From Ziziphus jujuba (taxonomy: Eukaryota; Streptophyta; Magnoliopsida; Rosales; Rhamnaceae), in the NCBI RefSeq assembly GCF_031755915.1, contig NC_083389.1:13013001-13077000 (forward strand): a stretch of DNA of 64,000 nt, given 5' to 3'. How positions within the stretch are numbered: position 1 is the stretch's first letter; each line of letters begins with the position of its first letter. Shown piece by piece: positions 52,601 through 63,905 of this stretch. A program made the position numbers and the translations under genes. A model generated the notes under the pieces. It saw only the letters and a list, made by a program, of their open reading frames with translations. It searched no databases and was not told the DNA's origin.

Positions 52601-55600
52601 ACAAATTTCTATCTCAAAGTTCCGCACCCCAAAGCAAGATAGGGCTGAAGCTTGAACGAGTAATCTTAAAAGTTAAATTCCAACGAACGAAGCAGAAAGG
52701 GCATTGTCCTCCTCCAATCAGCTTTCTCTTCACCTATTTCCTTTTGTGACCTTACACTTCACTCGATAGCGCAGAGACACACAAAACAGACAGACAACGC
52801 AAAAGAAAGTAAATGGCACTTTTAAGTGTCTAAATTCCAAAACCACCCCGCCAGCAGATGAACCGATTTGGTGTACATTTCCACCACTTAGATACCCTAA
52901 TTCTTTTATTTCATTAACAATACCTACTCTTAAATACCAGGAGCCAAACTCTAGTATTCTACTCTGATGAGCCCAACTATGGGATACAAAGGAGTTAGAA
53001 AAAGCCAAACAGCTTATTCTAAAAACCATAACAACAAAGACTTGACAAAGCTTGGCGCTATTGCCAGATTACCCTATTCCCCAATGTAAGCAATTTGATT
53101 CTATGAAATCCAACAGTTTTGATCTCTTTCCGTAATTATGCATATTTACAAACACATATAGGTCCACAACCATTAAAAAACACAAACTTTGGTAAAAAAA
53201 TTGTACATACTTCAGTACAAAATAAACCTCCTAACGTTCTTCGAAAAAATTAAAATTTTTCAGTACTCCCGAAGTGACAAAACTTCCAAGGCACAAGAAC
53301 ATGGACGCCACATGTGGGTCCCACAAATGCTAGTGACTAGGAAGTTCCATACTCGATTTCCCCGGTGTGGTACTGAGGAACAAAATTTTAAAATAAAAAA
53401 TGTGGGAACTGAAATCCAATAAATTCATTGCATGACTCACCACCCAAGACTAAATTCCAGATCAAAAAATGAGACATACTGAAAGAAACGACAAAAGAGG
53501 GCAAAAAAATGAAAAAGAAGAAATGATGAGATGAGATGAAGAGTCCACATTGTTTAAGGCATTATCCGAGAACTCAAAGCATCTTTGCATATGATATTTT
53601 ACGGTTCACATGAAACCCAACGATTACTGGAAACCATTCTTAACCATTCTTACCAAAAAAATGATTACCGAAAACTATCACTAACCACAGAATACAGCCA
53701 TCACAGGAAATGCCAGAAGGTAACATGGGGAAACAGTTAAAACACCAATTTCAGTATCAGAGGCAGCAAGAATCTCAAAATGAGCATTCCTCCAATCAAA
53801 CACCACCCCAATGTTAGTTTAGCACACCCACTAGATAAACCAAGCAATTATGAATTGTGCCAGAAGAAAGAAAAGGTAAGAATGCCACACTCCACAACAC
53901 GACAAACATAAATAGGTAAAATTAAAAAGTAAGCCTACACAAACGACACATATGCAAACCCTTTTAAACCCATTCCAAACTGAAACCTTTAAACCCCATC
54001 TCTAACTTAGAATTCAATTCACGAGTCCATTTCACGAATGCACACTTCGTTTTCAACCATTAAGTCACTTCTACAAGCATAGCAAGCAAACCCACCCAAT
54101 AAACCATTCGTCTAACAAAATAAAATTTCAGACAACGAACCTATCATTATGTGACAACCAACACAAATTCAACCCAATGGATTAAGATTTTCTATTAAAA
54201 TATAAGCCAAAAAAAATTACACCCAGTAAATTACAAAGCACCCCTAAGTAATAGGAATGGTCGATAGCCAATAAAATAAAGAAATCAGGCACAAAAACCC
54301 ACCACCAGAGTTCAAGAATACCATACATGCATTACATTAACCTATTTTACATGAATATCACAATACCATTAAAAAAAAAAAAAAAAAAAAAGAGAAGAAA
54401 AAAAATGTTGTAATTAATTTTACTTAGCAAATAAACAAAAAAGAAAAGTTGTAGGATTATCATGAAGGCAAACTTGCTTGTCAACATAATAAAAGCGACA
54501 AAAACCATACACAGTATACTAAATTAAGAAGAAAAAAGAAAACATGTCAGTGCTTGTATTGCTAAAACTATAGTCACTAATAAACCCAACTGAAAGGTCC
54601 ACAGATCATTACAAAGCTAGTCTAATTTAATCATTGACTACCAGCACTCAGAAATGAACCATAACATCAAGGTGCAGATGAAGTAAGGAAGTGGCTGTAA
54701 TGGCACAGCTAATACAATCATCAAACCAGTGCATATAGTCTGCAATCACGCAATCACCAGAACCATAAAAAGCATCTTCGCCCAACAAGCGGTCATACAC
54801 CTGAATCAAACATTCATCAGCTACTCAATTCATCGTTACATGGAATCTTAAAGCAGACTAACAACTCAATTCATCAATCAAGAAAAGAAAAAGAAAAAAA
54901 ATGCATACATAAAACAATTAACAAGGAGCAAATGCAAAAGCCTATATAGAACATCAGAAAAAAGAAAAAAAATGCATACATAAAACAATTAACAAGGAGC
55001 AAATGCAAAAGCCTATATAGAACATCAGAACCTCCTTTTCCACACAATTTAAATTGAGTGGTATTGCCACAAACACATATTAATTTGATATTCTATCTAG
55101 AAATTAAGAACCACCAGAGGAATCCTCCAAAGAAAACTAACATAAAAACGACAACAGAGAATAATTATGATAAATACGATGCCAAAGTAACAATTATCAA
55201 AACCATATCAGATAAACTTCAAAATCTTATAAAAGAAATCACCCATAACAATGCTCAAGTTACCATCCATAACAGCAAGGACAGCTGCTATGAGTCAACT
55301 TCTTGCCAAACATCAAAACAGGCAAAAGTGCTCAAGTTTCCATTCAGCAATTTCCAATCTATGCAGAAAAATATTCATTTGCTTCTCCATGAATGCAATT
55401 AGGATACACACAGACATCAAATCCCAGATGTATCTAACCAACTAGCTTGCAACAAAAAAAAGGAATCAAATACAAAATGCACCATACCTCTAGCTCAATT
55501 TTTTTCAAATGTATTGGACCAAATAGCAGAGAAAAATGCAGGAGTCAACATGAATACACGATGCACTATCCCCTAGATTAATTCCTTCCAAATGCATCAG

Positions 55601-57415
55601 ACCAAACCATTTGACCGAGAAAGGTAGGCAAGCCAACAAGAACTCACGATGCACTATCCATCTAGCTTAATTCTTTGACCAAGCAAATACTATAAATAGA
55701 TTAATTTCAACCCCGAAACCTTAGCCTGCTTATTGACTCTAAAGCAATTCAATCAATCCAAAAATTGCATTGTAAACATCCCTGCGCTATGAACACTTAC
55801 TGCTAGTAAGTTGTTGGCACAAAAGGCATATAACAAAAATATTGAAACTTTAAAATTGCAAAAACCTTCAAGAGCCATGAATTAAAGTGAACATCGAGAC
55901 TAGTGCTGCATACATGACATTATCCAATTTAATCATTCTTTCACTAAATCAACCTATTAACCAAGCAAAACACTCAAAATAAATGTTCTATCCAATGCAA
56001 AAGTAAAATACATATTGTTATTATTATAATGAGATACAATACATATTTTATTTACTTGTAAGAAATATCATACAAAGCTGTCAAAATGCATTCACACATT
56101 CATAACTTTAAGTCTATAACTTGTCAAAGAATACCCATTCCTAACTATGGGCATCGATGAAAGAAACATAAGACTCTATTTCACCTTGGATACCAAAAAG
56201 AGATTTACTCACAAAAAGCCAACATACTAGAATTACATCTAGAGCCAAATATTCAAAATACAAGCTGGAAAAACGAATAAAACAAACATAATCCTCCAGA
56301 TGAAACTTACCAACAAAAAGGACACCAATTTAACACATCACCCCAGTTTTGTTTAAAATTTATGTTTGCACATTTAGTTTAAGTAGAAACTGTCCAAACT
56401 CTGCAAATAAAAGGAAATGAAGTATGGCAATTGAAAAGTTGGTAGTACACTCCAGAGAAAGTCAAGAAATTTTTTGGCCATGTAGTAAGAAAACTATTTT
56501 TTTGATGTTAAGAACAAAAAGTATACCCTTCGTTGAATAATTTATTGTGGTTTTAGAAAGAGAAAAAATTGGTTTAGCACAAAGACAGACAAGGGCTAAC
56601 AATTGCAATCAACAAATACAATAAATGTCATATAAATTTCAAAAATAGGTAAGATTTTGCAAATATAAACAACTTCTATTTGTATATATGCGCCTGTCAG
56701 ATGTTAAAATATTGGGATCTGAAAAAACAAAAATTTCAACCCAAGCACAAAATTTCAAAATGTAGCTAGTGCAAACTTGGTTGTTGTGACCTAGAGTTGA
56801 ACAAATTTTAACATACTCACAAACAAGACACCTAAGGATTAGACAAAGATTCATTTGGCCATATCAACTTGACAATCAAACAAAATCAAACCAGCTAAAT
56901 AAAGATGCAATCCAATAGTATCAAATACAATAAAAATCATACTTATCTTCAGATATGCAATGACAAAATGAATTGAATTAATAAGGATTAATGCAAGAAA
57001 AAAGACATAGAAACTATTCAAGACATTACCATAACACGTATACAGAAATGCTAAGCCGGTCACTTGCATATTAGTAAGTCAAAAAAAAAAAAACAAGAAA
57101 AAAAAAGAAACCAACCGAATGCTCAGAAGCTATCATATAAACACATCCAAACACTAACAAATTTTTTTAATAATATAGAAGTACTGCATCCAAATACAAG
57201 TAACAATCAAACAAAAATCTTAAACAAGCAAACCTTGAAACATAGAAAAAAAAAGCATGTAAATCTTACATCCTTAAGAGAGCCAGAAGAAGGGATAAGC
57301 AACCATAAACTTTTCTATCTTAATATGAATTATAGCAAAACAAGGATATCAAAACAAAAGTAACAGATAAGAAAACTGAAGCGCATAAAATAAAATATTA
57401 TCAACAAAAATTACC
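52601..57415 (-). other. Probable spliced 3' UTR and downstream region of UBA2C
   Basis: The base after the UBA2C stop codon is followed by a splice donor: TGA, G, then GTAATTTTTG. On the - strand much of the next 2.5 kb is U-rich and intron-like. An acceptor-like TTTGATTCAG at 54801-54810 precedes a GC-richer exon-like block ending near 54640. Plant UBA2 genes are recalled to carry alternatively spliced 3' UTR introns, which fits this layout. Exact exon borders cannot be set from sequence. A 71-bp tandem duplication lies at 54901-55031. Confidence 0.4.
54901..55031. repeat. 71-bp tandem duplication
   Basis: Two nearly identical copies containing ATGCATACATAAAACAATTA and GCAAAAGCCTATATAGAACA, starting at 54901 and 54972, separated by A/G-rich sequence. 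The near identity suggests a recent event. Confidence 0.93.
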
Positions 57416-58762
57416 TCAGTAATATGGCGGCGGGTACATACCCCCAGGTGGGACCCTTGGGACTGGTGATGTTCCTGCTGGCTGGTGGTGCTGACCTTGA
57501 TATGCAGATGATGAAGACATGTTATAGTGACCAGTATCTGGATACCCTGAAGACGGAATTCCACCTGAACTAGGAGGCAATCTATACAAGGACGATCCAC
57601 CACCACCTCCGGCACCACCTCCTGCGCCACCCAACCCTCCAGCAGCTGATCCAGCCAGTCCACCACCAGCTCCACCACTACCTAAACCACCAAATCCCGC
57701 AGACCCAGGTCCTCCATAACCACCATAAGGACCACCCAAACCGGAACCATAACCACCAGCGCCACCCAAAGACGACGGTGCCTGATTACCAACTGAAGAC
57801 AACCCCGGTCCACCAATAGAAGAGTTTAAAGGGTGATGGCCCATTGGCGGACCTTGAAGACCACCTGAAAACCCACCATAAGACCCAATTCCAGCAGGCC
57901 CACCATATTGACCCCCAATTGAACCCGGCATAGAAGACGGCGGAGCCAAACCCATCCCATCTCCATGAGCGTTACCGGGACCTCCCACAGGTGCCTGAAT
58001 TCCATCAGCACCGCTACCCTGCTTTCCTTTCTTCCCGTCAATGGCCAATTTACAGGTGAGCTGACGACCCTCGATCGTCTTCACAGGATCCACAAGCGCA
58101 GCCTGAGCACCCTCCGGTGTCTTGTAAACAAACAACGCATAACCCCTACACTTCCCCGTCTGTTTATCAAAGCCCAATGGTCCCTCCTCAATCTCACCGT
58201 ACAAGGAAAAATGGGCAAGCAACTTATCGGCCGGCATGTCGTACGGCACATTGGCCACGTAAATTTTCCGGAGCGACACGTCGACGGCGGCATTAGAGTT
58301 GGTATTCGCGCCGGAATTCCCCGCGGCGGCTAACTGAGTCACCGTCATCCGACCGTCGATCTTCTTGCTCGGCTCCTTGAGCGCGAGAAGAGCACCATCG
58401 ACGTGCCTAAAAGTGACGAACCCGTAGCCTTTGCTCTTCCCGGTGGTCTTGTCAAGAATCACGACGGCCTCTTCGAGCTCTCCGTATGCCGAGAAGAGTG
58501 CACGAAGCCCTTCCGTGGTTGTGTCCCAACCAAGACCCCTAATGAAGAGCTTGCGCTGAGAGGTATCGGGATCGGCGACTGAACGTACGGCTTCGAGAAC
58601 GTCGGCGTGGTGAGCCACGGCTTCTTGAAGAATCTCGATGAGCTGGTCCGGCGTGAACCGCTCGATGATTTTCCGGGCGTCTTCGGGGGTTAGTTTCAGG
58701 ACCGACGGGTCGGCATCGCCGGCGCCGTTCTCTTCCATCTTGCGCTTCTTAGTCAAATCCAT
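57416..58762 (-). CDS. UBA2C: UBP1-associated RNA-binding protein 2C
   Basis: A single-exon CDS of 448 aa. After a Lys/Arg-rich start and an acidic helical region come two RRM domains. RRM1 (about 71-146) has RNP2 KLFIRGL and RNP1 [11 protein letters not shown]2 (about 166-241) has RNP2 KIYVANV and a degenerate RNP1 RGYALFVY. The C-terminal ~190 residues are Gly-rich with many GG(Y/L)GG units and end in [17 protein letters not shown]. This matches plant UBA2C, a nuclear hnRNP-like protein that binds U-rich RNA and affects RNA stability, senescence and stress responses. A splice donor one base after the stop codon suggests a 3' UTR intron. The start ATG is the first in the frame. Confidence 0.95.
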   Translation of the reverse strand: MDLTKKRKMEENGAGDADPSVLKLTPEDARKIIERFTPDQLIEILQEAVAHHADVLEAVRSVADPDTSQRKLFIRGLGWDTTTEGLRALFSAYGELEEAVVILDKTTGKSKGYGFVTFRHVDGALLALKEPSKKIDGRMTVTQLAAAGNSGANTNSNAAVDVSLRKIYVANVPYDMPADKLLAHFSLYGEIEEGPLGFDKQTGKCRGYALFVYKTPEGAQAALVDPVKTIEGRQLTCKLAIDGKKGKQGSGADGIQAPVGGPGNAHGDGMGLAPPSSMPGSIGGQYGGPAGIGSYGGFSGGLQGPPMGHHPLNSSIGGPGLSSVGNQAPSSLGGAGGYGSGLGGPYGGYGGPGSAGFGGLGSGGAGGGLAGSAAGGLGGAGGGAGGGGGSSLYRLPPSSGGIPSSGYPDTGHYNMSSSSAYQGQHHQPAGTSPVPRVPPGGMYPPPYY

Positions 58763-58825
58763 GGCAGGAGATTAGAGAGAGAGAGAGAGGAAAGGATAAG
58801 AAAAAAATCTGGAACTCTGGCAATA

Positions 58826-59034
58826 AACCCTAACCCTAGGTAAGGCTGTAAAAAGGACCAACCGAAAAAAGAAAAAAATGTGTGCCAAAATCCCAAATAG
58901 AGTGGGAAGCGAGGGAGGGAGAGACCAAGCCGACGAGCACTTTTATAGGCGGCTTGAGTGATAATTGGGCCTCTGTATCAGCTATAATGGATTCGGCTTT
59001 CTTAGTCTTATATTCATAATGGGCCTGGGCTTCT
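58826..59034 (-). promoter_or_regulatory. UBA2C core promoter: telo-box, TATA and site II motifs
   Basis: AAACCCTAACCCTA near 58826 is a telo-box. On the - strand, CCTATAAAAG (58939-58948) is a good TATA box about 180 bp before the ATG. GGGCC/TGGGC (site II type) motifs near 58967-58973 and 59021-59031 lie further upstream. Telo-box plus site II is a common arrangement in plant genes for growth and RNA handling. Confidence 0.55.
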
Positions 59035-59726
59035 CTCCTAATCCACATAATACCCTTTTGTGTTGTTCAAATTTTATTTTTTAAAACAATAATTTCCTTT
59101 CTGAATTATTCTTTACTAAATTCCGTTTTGTAGTTTAGAGTAGTTTCTATTTTTCATCTTTATTACTTCATTTTAATATGAAAATTACTTTAAAATAAAG
59201 AATTTTTTTAAAAAAATTATCTTGAAACATATCTTGTCATACTTGAGGACTTTTTCTATATCATATTATACATGACGATTCGATATTTGCATATTTGGTA
59301 GAAAAATTAATATTTTAGTCGTTAGATTATCTTTTATCCAAACATATTATAATATAAAATGTTAATTTGATAACCAAAAAATAATATTTGTAGGCTTAAA
59401 TATACCAACGGATCCAGATTAAAATAATGATACGTAATAAATCTTAAACTTAACAATTTATTGATTCAACCATAAAAAAGGATAGTGTAAATTCTTTAAC
59501 CCTTAATATATATTAAAGATTCAAAACCAAATAGCAAAAAAAAAAAAAAAAAAAAAAAAAATTCAAAACCCAAATACAAACATCAATTTGGAACCAGCAA
59601 TATCACAGAAAACCAAAATTATATTCCTACCACTTTAACCATACCCTTTAAAACATAGCACCAAATATACGCATATATATACTGATCCTTCATGAAGTTC
59701 CGAATCATAAACCAATATGGCAATCC
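59035..59726. other. Intergenic, AT-rich, with a poly-A tract
   Basis: No gene. An A(26) run (59536-59561) is flanked by the near-identical direct repeats ATTCAAAACCAAATA and ATTCAAAACCCAAATA (59519-59533 and 59561-59576), resembling a small retroposition scar. Confidence 0.5.
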
Positions 59727-60107
59727 TTATTTTGGTGTTTTTTGCCCCATATCAGACTTTTGGCCGGCCTCTATGCCAGAACAACACATCACCAAACAGG
59801 ACTTGTCAAATTTGTTCTTCAAAATTTCTACCATCTCATCTTTCTCCATCTCCTCGTTATTAAAATCCAAGTTTGAGCAACAAAGTAAGAAACATTTCTT
59901 CTTCTTCATCTTCTTCTTCATCATCTTCTTCTCCTTCTTCTCCTTCTTCTTCATCATCTTCATCTCCTGCTTCTCCTTCTTCTTCTTCTTTCTGTCTGAG
60001 TCTGGTGTAGGAGGATTGATTATGGGAACCCCATCGACTTGGTACACGGGTTCGATTGACGGAACGATGCTGTATCCGTTGGTATTCTCGCTCTCATGGT
60101 AACCCAT
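59727..60107 (-). CDS. Hypothetical Lys-rich protein, 126 aa
   Basis: An ATG-to-stop frame on the - strand opening MGYHESENTNGYSIVPSIEP. The first ~40 residues use varied, coding-like codons and include VYQVDGVPIINPPTPDSD. The next ~40 residues are a Lys/Met/Glu run from a GAA/GAG/ATG-rich purine tract. The rest holds two Cys clusters (KKKKCFLLCCSN and SCLVMCCSG). No family is recognised. The purine tract could be an expanded repeat in a real small protein, or the whole frame could be chance. An acceptor-like TCTGCAG and CTACAG precede the ATG, so a 5' exon is possible. Confidence 0.35.
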   Translation of the reverse strand: MGYHESENTNGYSIVPSIEPVYQVDGVPIINPPTPDSDRKKKKKEKQEMKMMKKKEKKEKKMMKKKMKKKKCFLLCCSNLDFNNEEMEKDEMVEILKNKFDKSCLVMCCSGIEAGQKSDMGQKTPK

Positions 60108-61714
60108 TGATATTGCTGTAGAGCTGCAGAGTATGATAGGGATAAAATACCCAAAAAAAAAAGTCAGCAACTAAGTTAATAAATAATGTGATATTTTCTT
60201 GGTAAATAAGGATTGAACACGTCATAGACAATAGCTTAACAAGTAAGGTTTTCATTAGACCATTTTTTCAATCTTCTTGTAATTAAATAAGTCCCCATTC
60301 AAAGCCTAGGAAAGTTTTATACTGTTTCTTTTCATTCAGTGTACGTTTCCAAAGTTTGAAGAAAAGTCTAAAAATAATTAAATTAATCCTACTAGATTAT
60401 CTCATCAACTTGCTGAATACTTTTTAGTTGTGGTCTTTTTCATCTATTTGTTTTTAGTTTCTTTCTATAGCTTAAATATATAAAAGTAATTTCATGGGCA
60501 TTATTTTTTCCTTCTCCATTAATTTCAAGGGAAAAAAAATTATTAAAAAAAAAATCAGGAAAATAAAAAATCTATATCTTTTGCTCCATGTATGGGCCTA
60601 GGCCCAGGCTGGGAAATATGGATAATAGCCATTGTAAAATGAAGGGCAAAAATATCCAGATACAAAATGTACCAAATAGAAACCGTTTATATACACTCAT
60701 ATTCATCTTAGGCTTGCAAACGGGTCTACTGACTGTAGCTAACCTTATCTTCGACCATTGAAATGCCAAACTTTCACCTGTAAGTTCCTCTTTATCTCAC
60801 ACATGGCAGAGCTTGTCTATTTCTTAAAGTGATTTGCTTCAAATTTAGTTTCTTTTGTCACTTCAAAGTCATCTAAGAATTACATCTGAACTGGGTATTA
60901 TTTTAGTTGCCCACATAGAGTATAGGAAAAATAAAATAAAATAACATGGCATTGAAGTTTCAATATCATGTTTTTTGGTTCTGAAATATTATAGCTTTCC
61001 ACCAAAAATGAATAAATAATTATTTCATAAGTTGGCAAGATTGAAGCATTTTCTTGGTGCGGTTTCTTTAAATGCCATTTTACTAGTTCTATCTCCCGTT
61101 TGGATTGTGGGGGGTTTACTAGAAATTGGTTAGATGTCAATCTTTTATTTAGGAATTTATTGTTTGTTTTAAGTGAATGCTAGAAAGGAGTCAATTTCTT
61201 GTAAACACTTTTTTGTATACATCAAAATCGAAATTATAAGTAAGATATCAAAATCACAATCCTACTAATTAATTGTTTACTACTTAGAAATGATTCTATA
61301 TTTAAGATATCAAAATCACAGTCCTACTAATTAATTGTTTACTACTTAGAAATGATTCTATCATACAATTATGATGAAATTCATCAAGTTACATGTAAGC
61401 TGGCAAAGCCCATTTGATCTTTTCGAAGAAGAATGCTCACATTGGTGTGGGTTAGGCTGAAAAGGGTCAAAAAAACTGCACGCTGAAACCCCAAAACAGA
61501 GTGTGAAGCCAGGCAGGGAAAGTGTGAACCAATGAGTGCCTGAAGCGATTTTATACTGGGTTTGTCGAGGGGGAATTTGGCCCAATGCCCTTCGTAGAAG
61601 GGCTACGACGATATATACTTTTATATTAGTGAACTTTTTTGTTTTGCCTTTTAATAACCATTACACCCTTAAAAAAAATTTAAAATACTTGGATGTCCTT
61701 TATTTTAGATCTAA
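60108..61714. other. Intergenic before the pseudogene
   Basis: No supported gene. It contains a 62-bp tandem duplication at 61242-61365 and an A(9) stretch near 60545; nothing else was recognised. Confidence 0.5.
61242..61365. repeat. 62-bp tandem duplication
   Basis: Two adjacent near-identical copies containing AAGATATCAAAATCACA and CCTACTAATTAATTGTTTAC, with only one or two differences, so likely recent. Confidence 0.92.
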
Positions 61715-62263
61715 TACAAGAAAACCTTCTGTGGCTCCTTCGATTCAACTTCTGGGTTTTCATCCAAAACCAATGCTGAGATTAGAAAGAGGACCAAATC
61801 CAAGGACAACAAGTTTGAGTTCAATGAAAGTAATGCTCAGATCTTCAGGCTAATGCTCGACGATGCCCATCTTCAATCTCGCCTTTATTTCTACGAGTAT
61901 TGAAGTGCTTTTACCTTCTCGCTTGTGGTTATTTCTTCTTTATTGCTCCAGAAATACTTGAATGGTGGATCGGAAGAATCTAGGTCTTTAGCAAATGGCA
62001 ATTTTGTTCTGATTCTACTAGGATTTGTGGGTATTTTTAAGTTTTTGACGTTGCTCACCAAGGTTTCTTTTGAAAAATCTGCATCAAGGAGGTCGGAGAA
62101 GCAACTGAATGTTCTCTTTGGGGATTTGGGAGCCATAGCTGGGAATATGGTTTGCTTCCTAATTAGTCCTTTGGTTCTGGATTTCAATTTTGGTCCACTT
62201 GATGGTTTTGGTAGATCTTCAATTGTTGTTTTAATGGCGAGCAATGTCCTTTGGTTCTGGATT
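61715..62263 (+). pseudogene. Truncated plant transmembrane-protein gene with internal stop
   Basis: One reading frame stays open from 61715 to past 62260 except for a single TGA at 61901-61903. Before it the frame reads KSKDNKFEFNESNAQIF and LDDAHLQSRLYFYEY. After it come SAFTFSLVVISSLLLQKYLN, VLILLGFVGIFKFL, KVSFEKSASRRSEKQLNVLF and LDFNFGPLDGFGRSSIVVLM. I recognise this as part of an uncharacterised plant multi-pass membrane protein family, where Arg is expected at the stop (a CGA to TGA change). The N-terminal hydrophobic part and the C-terminal half are missing. The 3' end runs directly into the palindromic repeat array. Regulatory sequence and a start codon were not found. Confidence 0.7.
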
Positions 62264-63905
62264 ATCGTAGGGCCTTCGGTAATTACAGATAAAATCTATG
62301 GTAATCAGTTTATAGTTGCTAGAAAAATTATCGTAGGTTTGATCGGTAATTACCGAAACCAGTATGGTTATCACATTTTACCAATTTTTTGGCCCCCACA
62401 AGTCTCCTAATCTGTGTTAAATGCAAAAACATTCAAAATATACATTCTTCAATAATCCTAAAGAGAAAAAACCTCAAAAGTTTTGAAAAAGTTCTCAAAT
62501 TGGCACAAAAATTTGATTACCATAGGGCCTTCGGTAATTACAGATGAAACCTATGGTAATCAATTTATACTTGCTGGAAACATTACCGAAGGTTTCATTG
62601 GTAATTACCGAAATCCCAGTGGTAATCACATTTTACCATGGCTCTCACAAGTCCCCTAATGTGTGTTAAATGCAAAAACATGCAAAATATATATTCTTCA
62701 ATGATCATAAGGAGAAAAAGTCCTAAAAGTTCTGAAAAAGTTTTCAAATTGACACAAAAATTTGATTACCATAGGGTTTTCGATAATTACCAATGAAACC
62801 TACGGTAATCAATTTATACTTGGTGGAAAAATTACCGAAGGTTTCATCGGTAATTACCGAAGGTCTTACGGCAATCAAATTTTTTTGCCAATTTGAAATT
62901 TTTTTCAGAACTTTTATGGTTTTTTCTCCTTAGGATCATTGAAGAATGTATATTTTGTATTTTTTTGCATTTAACACACATTAAGAGACTTGTGGGGGTC
63001 AAAAAATTGGTAAAATATGATTACCACAGGGGTTTCGATAATTATCGATGAAACCTTCGGTAATTTTTCCAGCAAGTATAAATTGATTACCGTAGATTTC
63101 ATCGGTAATTACCCAAGGCCCTACGGTAATCAAATTTTTATGCTAATTTGAAAACATTTTCAGAACTTTTAGGATTTTTTCTCCTTAGAATCATTGAAGA
63201 ATCTATATTTTGCATGTTGTTACATTTAACACACATTAGGTGACTTGTAGGGACCAAAAAAGTTGTCGAATGTGATTACCATAGGGGTTTCGGTAATTAC
63301 CGATGATTTCTACGGTAATTTTTTCAGCAAGTATAAATTGATTACCGTAGATTTCATCGGTAATTACCGAAAGTCCTATAGTAATCAAAATTTTATGCCA
63401 ATTTGAGAACTTTTTCAGAACTTTTGGGGTTTTTTCTCCTTCGGATCATTGAAAAATGTATATTTTGCATGTTGTTGCATTTAGCACACATTAGGGGACT
63501 TGTGGGGGCCAAAAAAGTTGTCGAATGTGATTACCATAGGGGTTTCAGTAATTATTGATGATTTCTACGGTAATTTTTCCAGCAAGTATAAATTGATTAC
63601 TGTAGGTTTCATCGGTAATTATCGAAGACCCTACGGTAATCAAATTTTTGTGCCAATTTGAGAATTTTTTCAGAACTTTTGGGGTTTTTTTTTTTTTTTA
63701 GGATCATTGAAGAATGTATATTTTACATGTTTTTGCATTTAACACACATTAGGGAAATTGTGGGGGCCAAAAAATTGGAAAAATATGATTACCACAGGGG
63801 TTTCGATAATTATCGATGAAACCTACGGTAACCAAATATTTTTTGCCAATTTGAGAACTTTTTCCGAACTTTTGGAGTTTTTTATGTTTAGGGTCATTGA
63901 TATTT
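62264..63905. repeat. Head-to-head palindromic repeat array, ~250-bp units
   Basis: Two units run in one orientation up to about 62.82 kb (landmark TGAAAAAGTT at 62484 and 62733, 249 bp apart). Then five units run in the opposite orientation: the TTCAGAA landmark is at 62904, 63159, 63414 and 63669, exactly 255 bp apart, with a shortened fifth (TTCCGAA) at 63862. Each unit carries TTTAACACACATTAGG..ACTTGTGGGGG, GATTACC(A/G)NAGG and copies of the perfect palindrome CGGTAATTACCG. No coding capacity. It is a satellite-like or foldback element able to form a very long hairpin. Confidence 0.85.

Noticed and set aside
57826..58333. Frames on both strands within UBA2C
   Set aside because: Overlap the well-supported RRM protein in other frames.
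59692..60102. + strand frame rich in Phe and Ser opposite the Lys-rich ORF
   Set aside because: It is the complement of the purine tract; its Phe/Ser runs are a composition artefact and the - strand reading is more coding-like.
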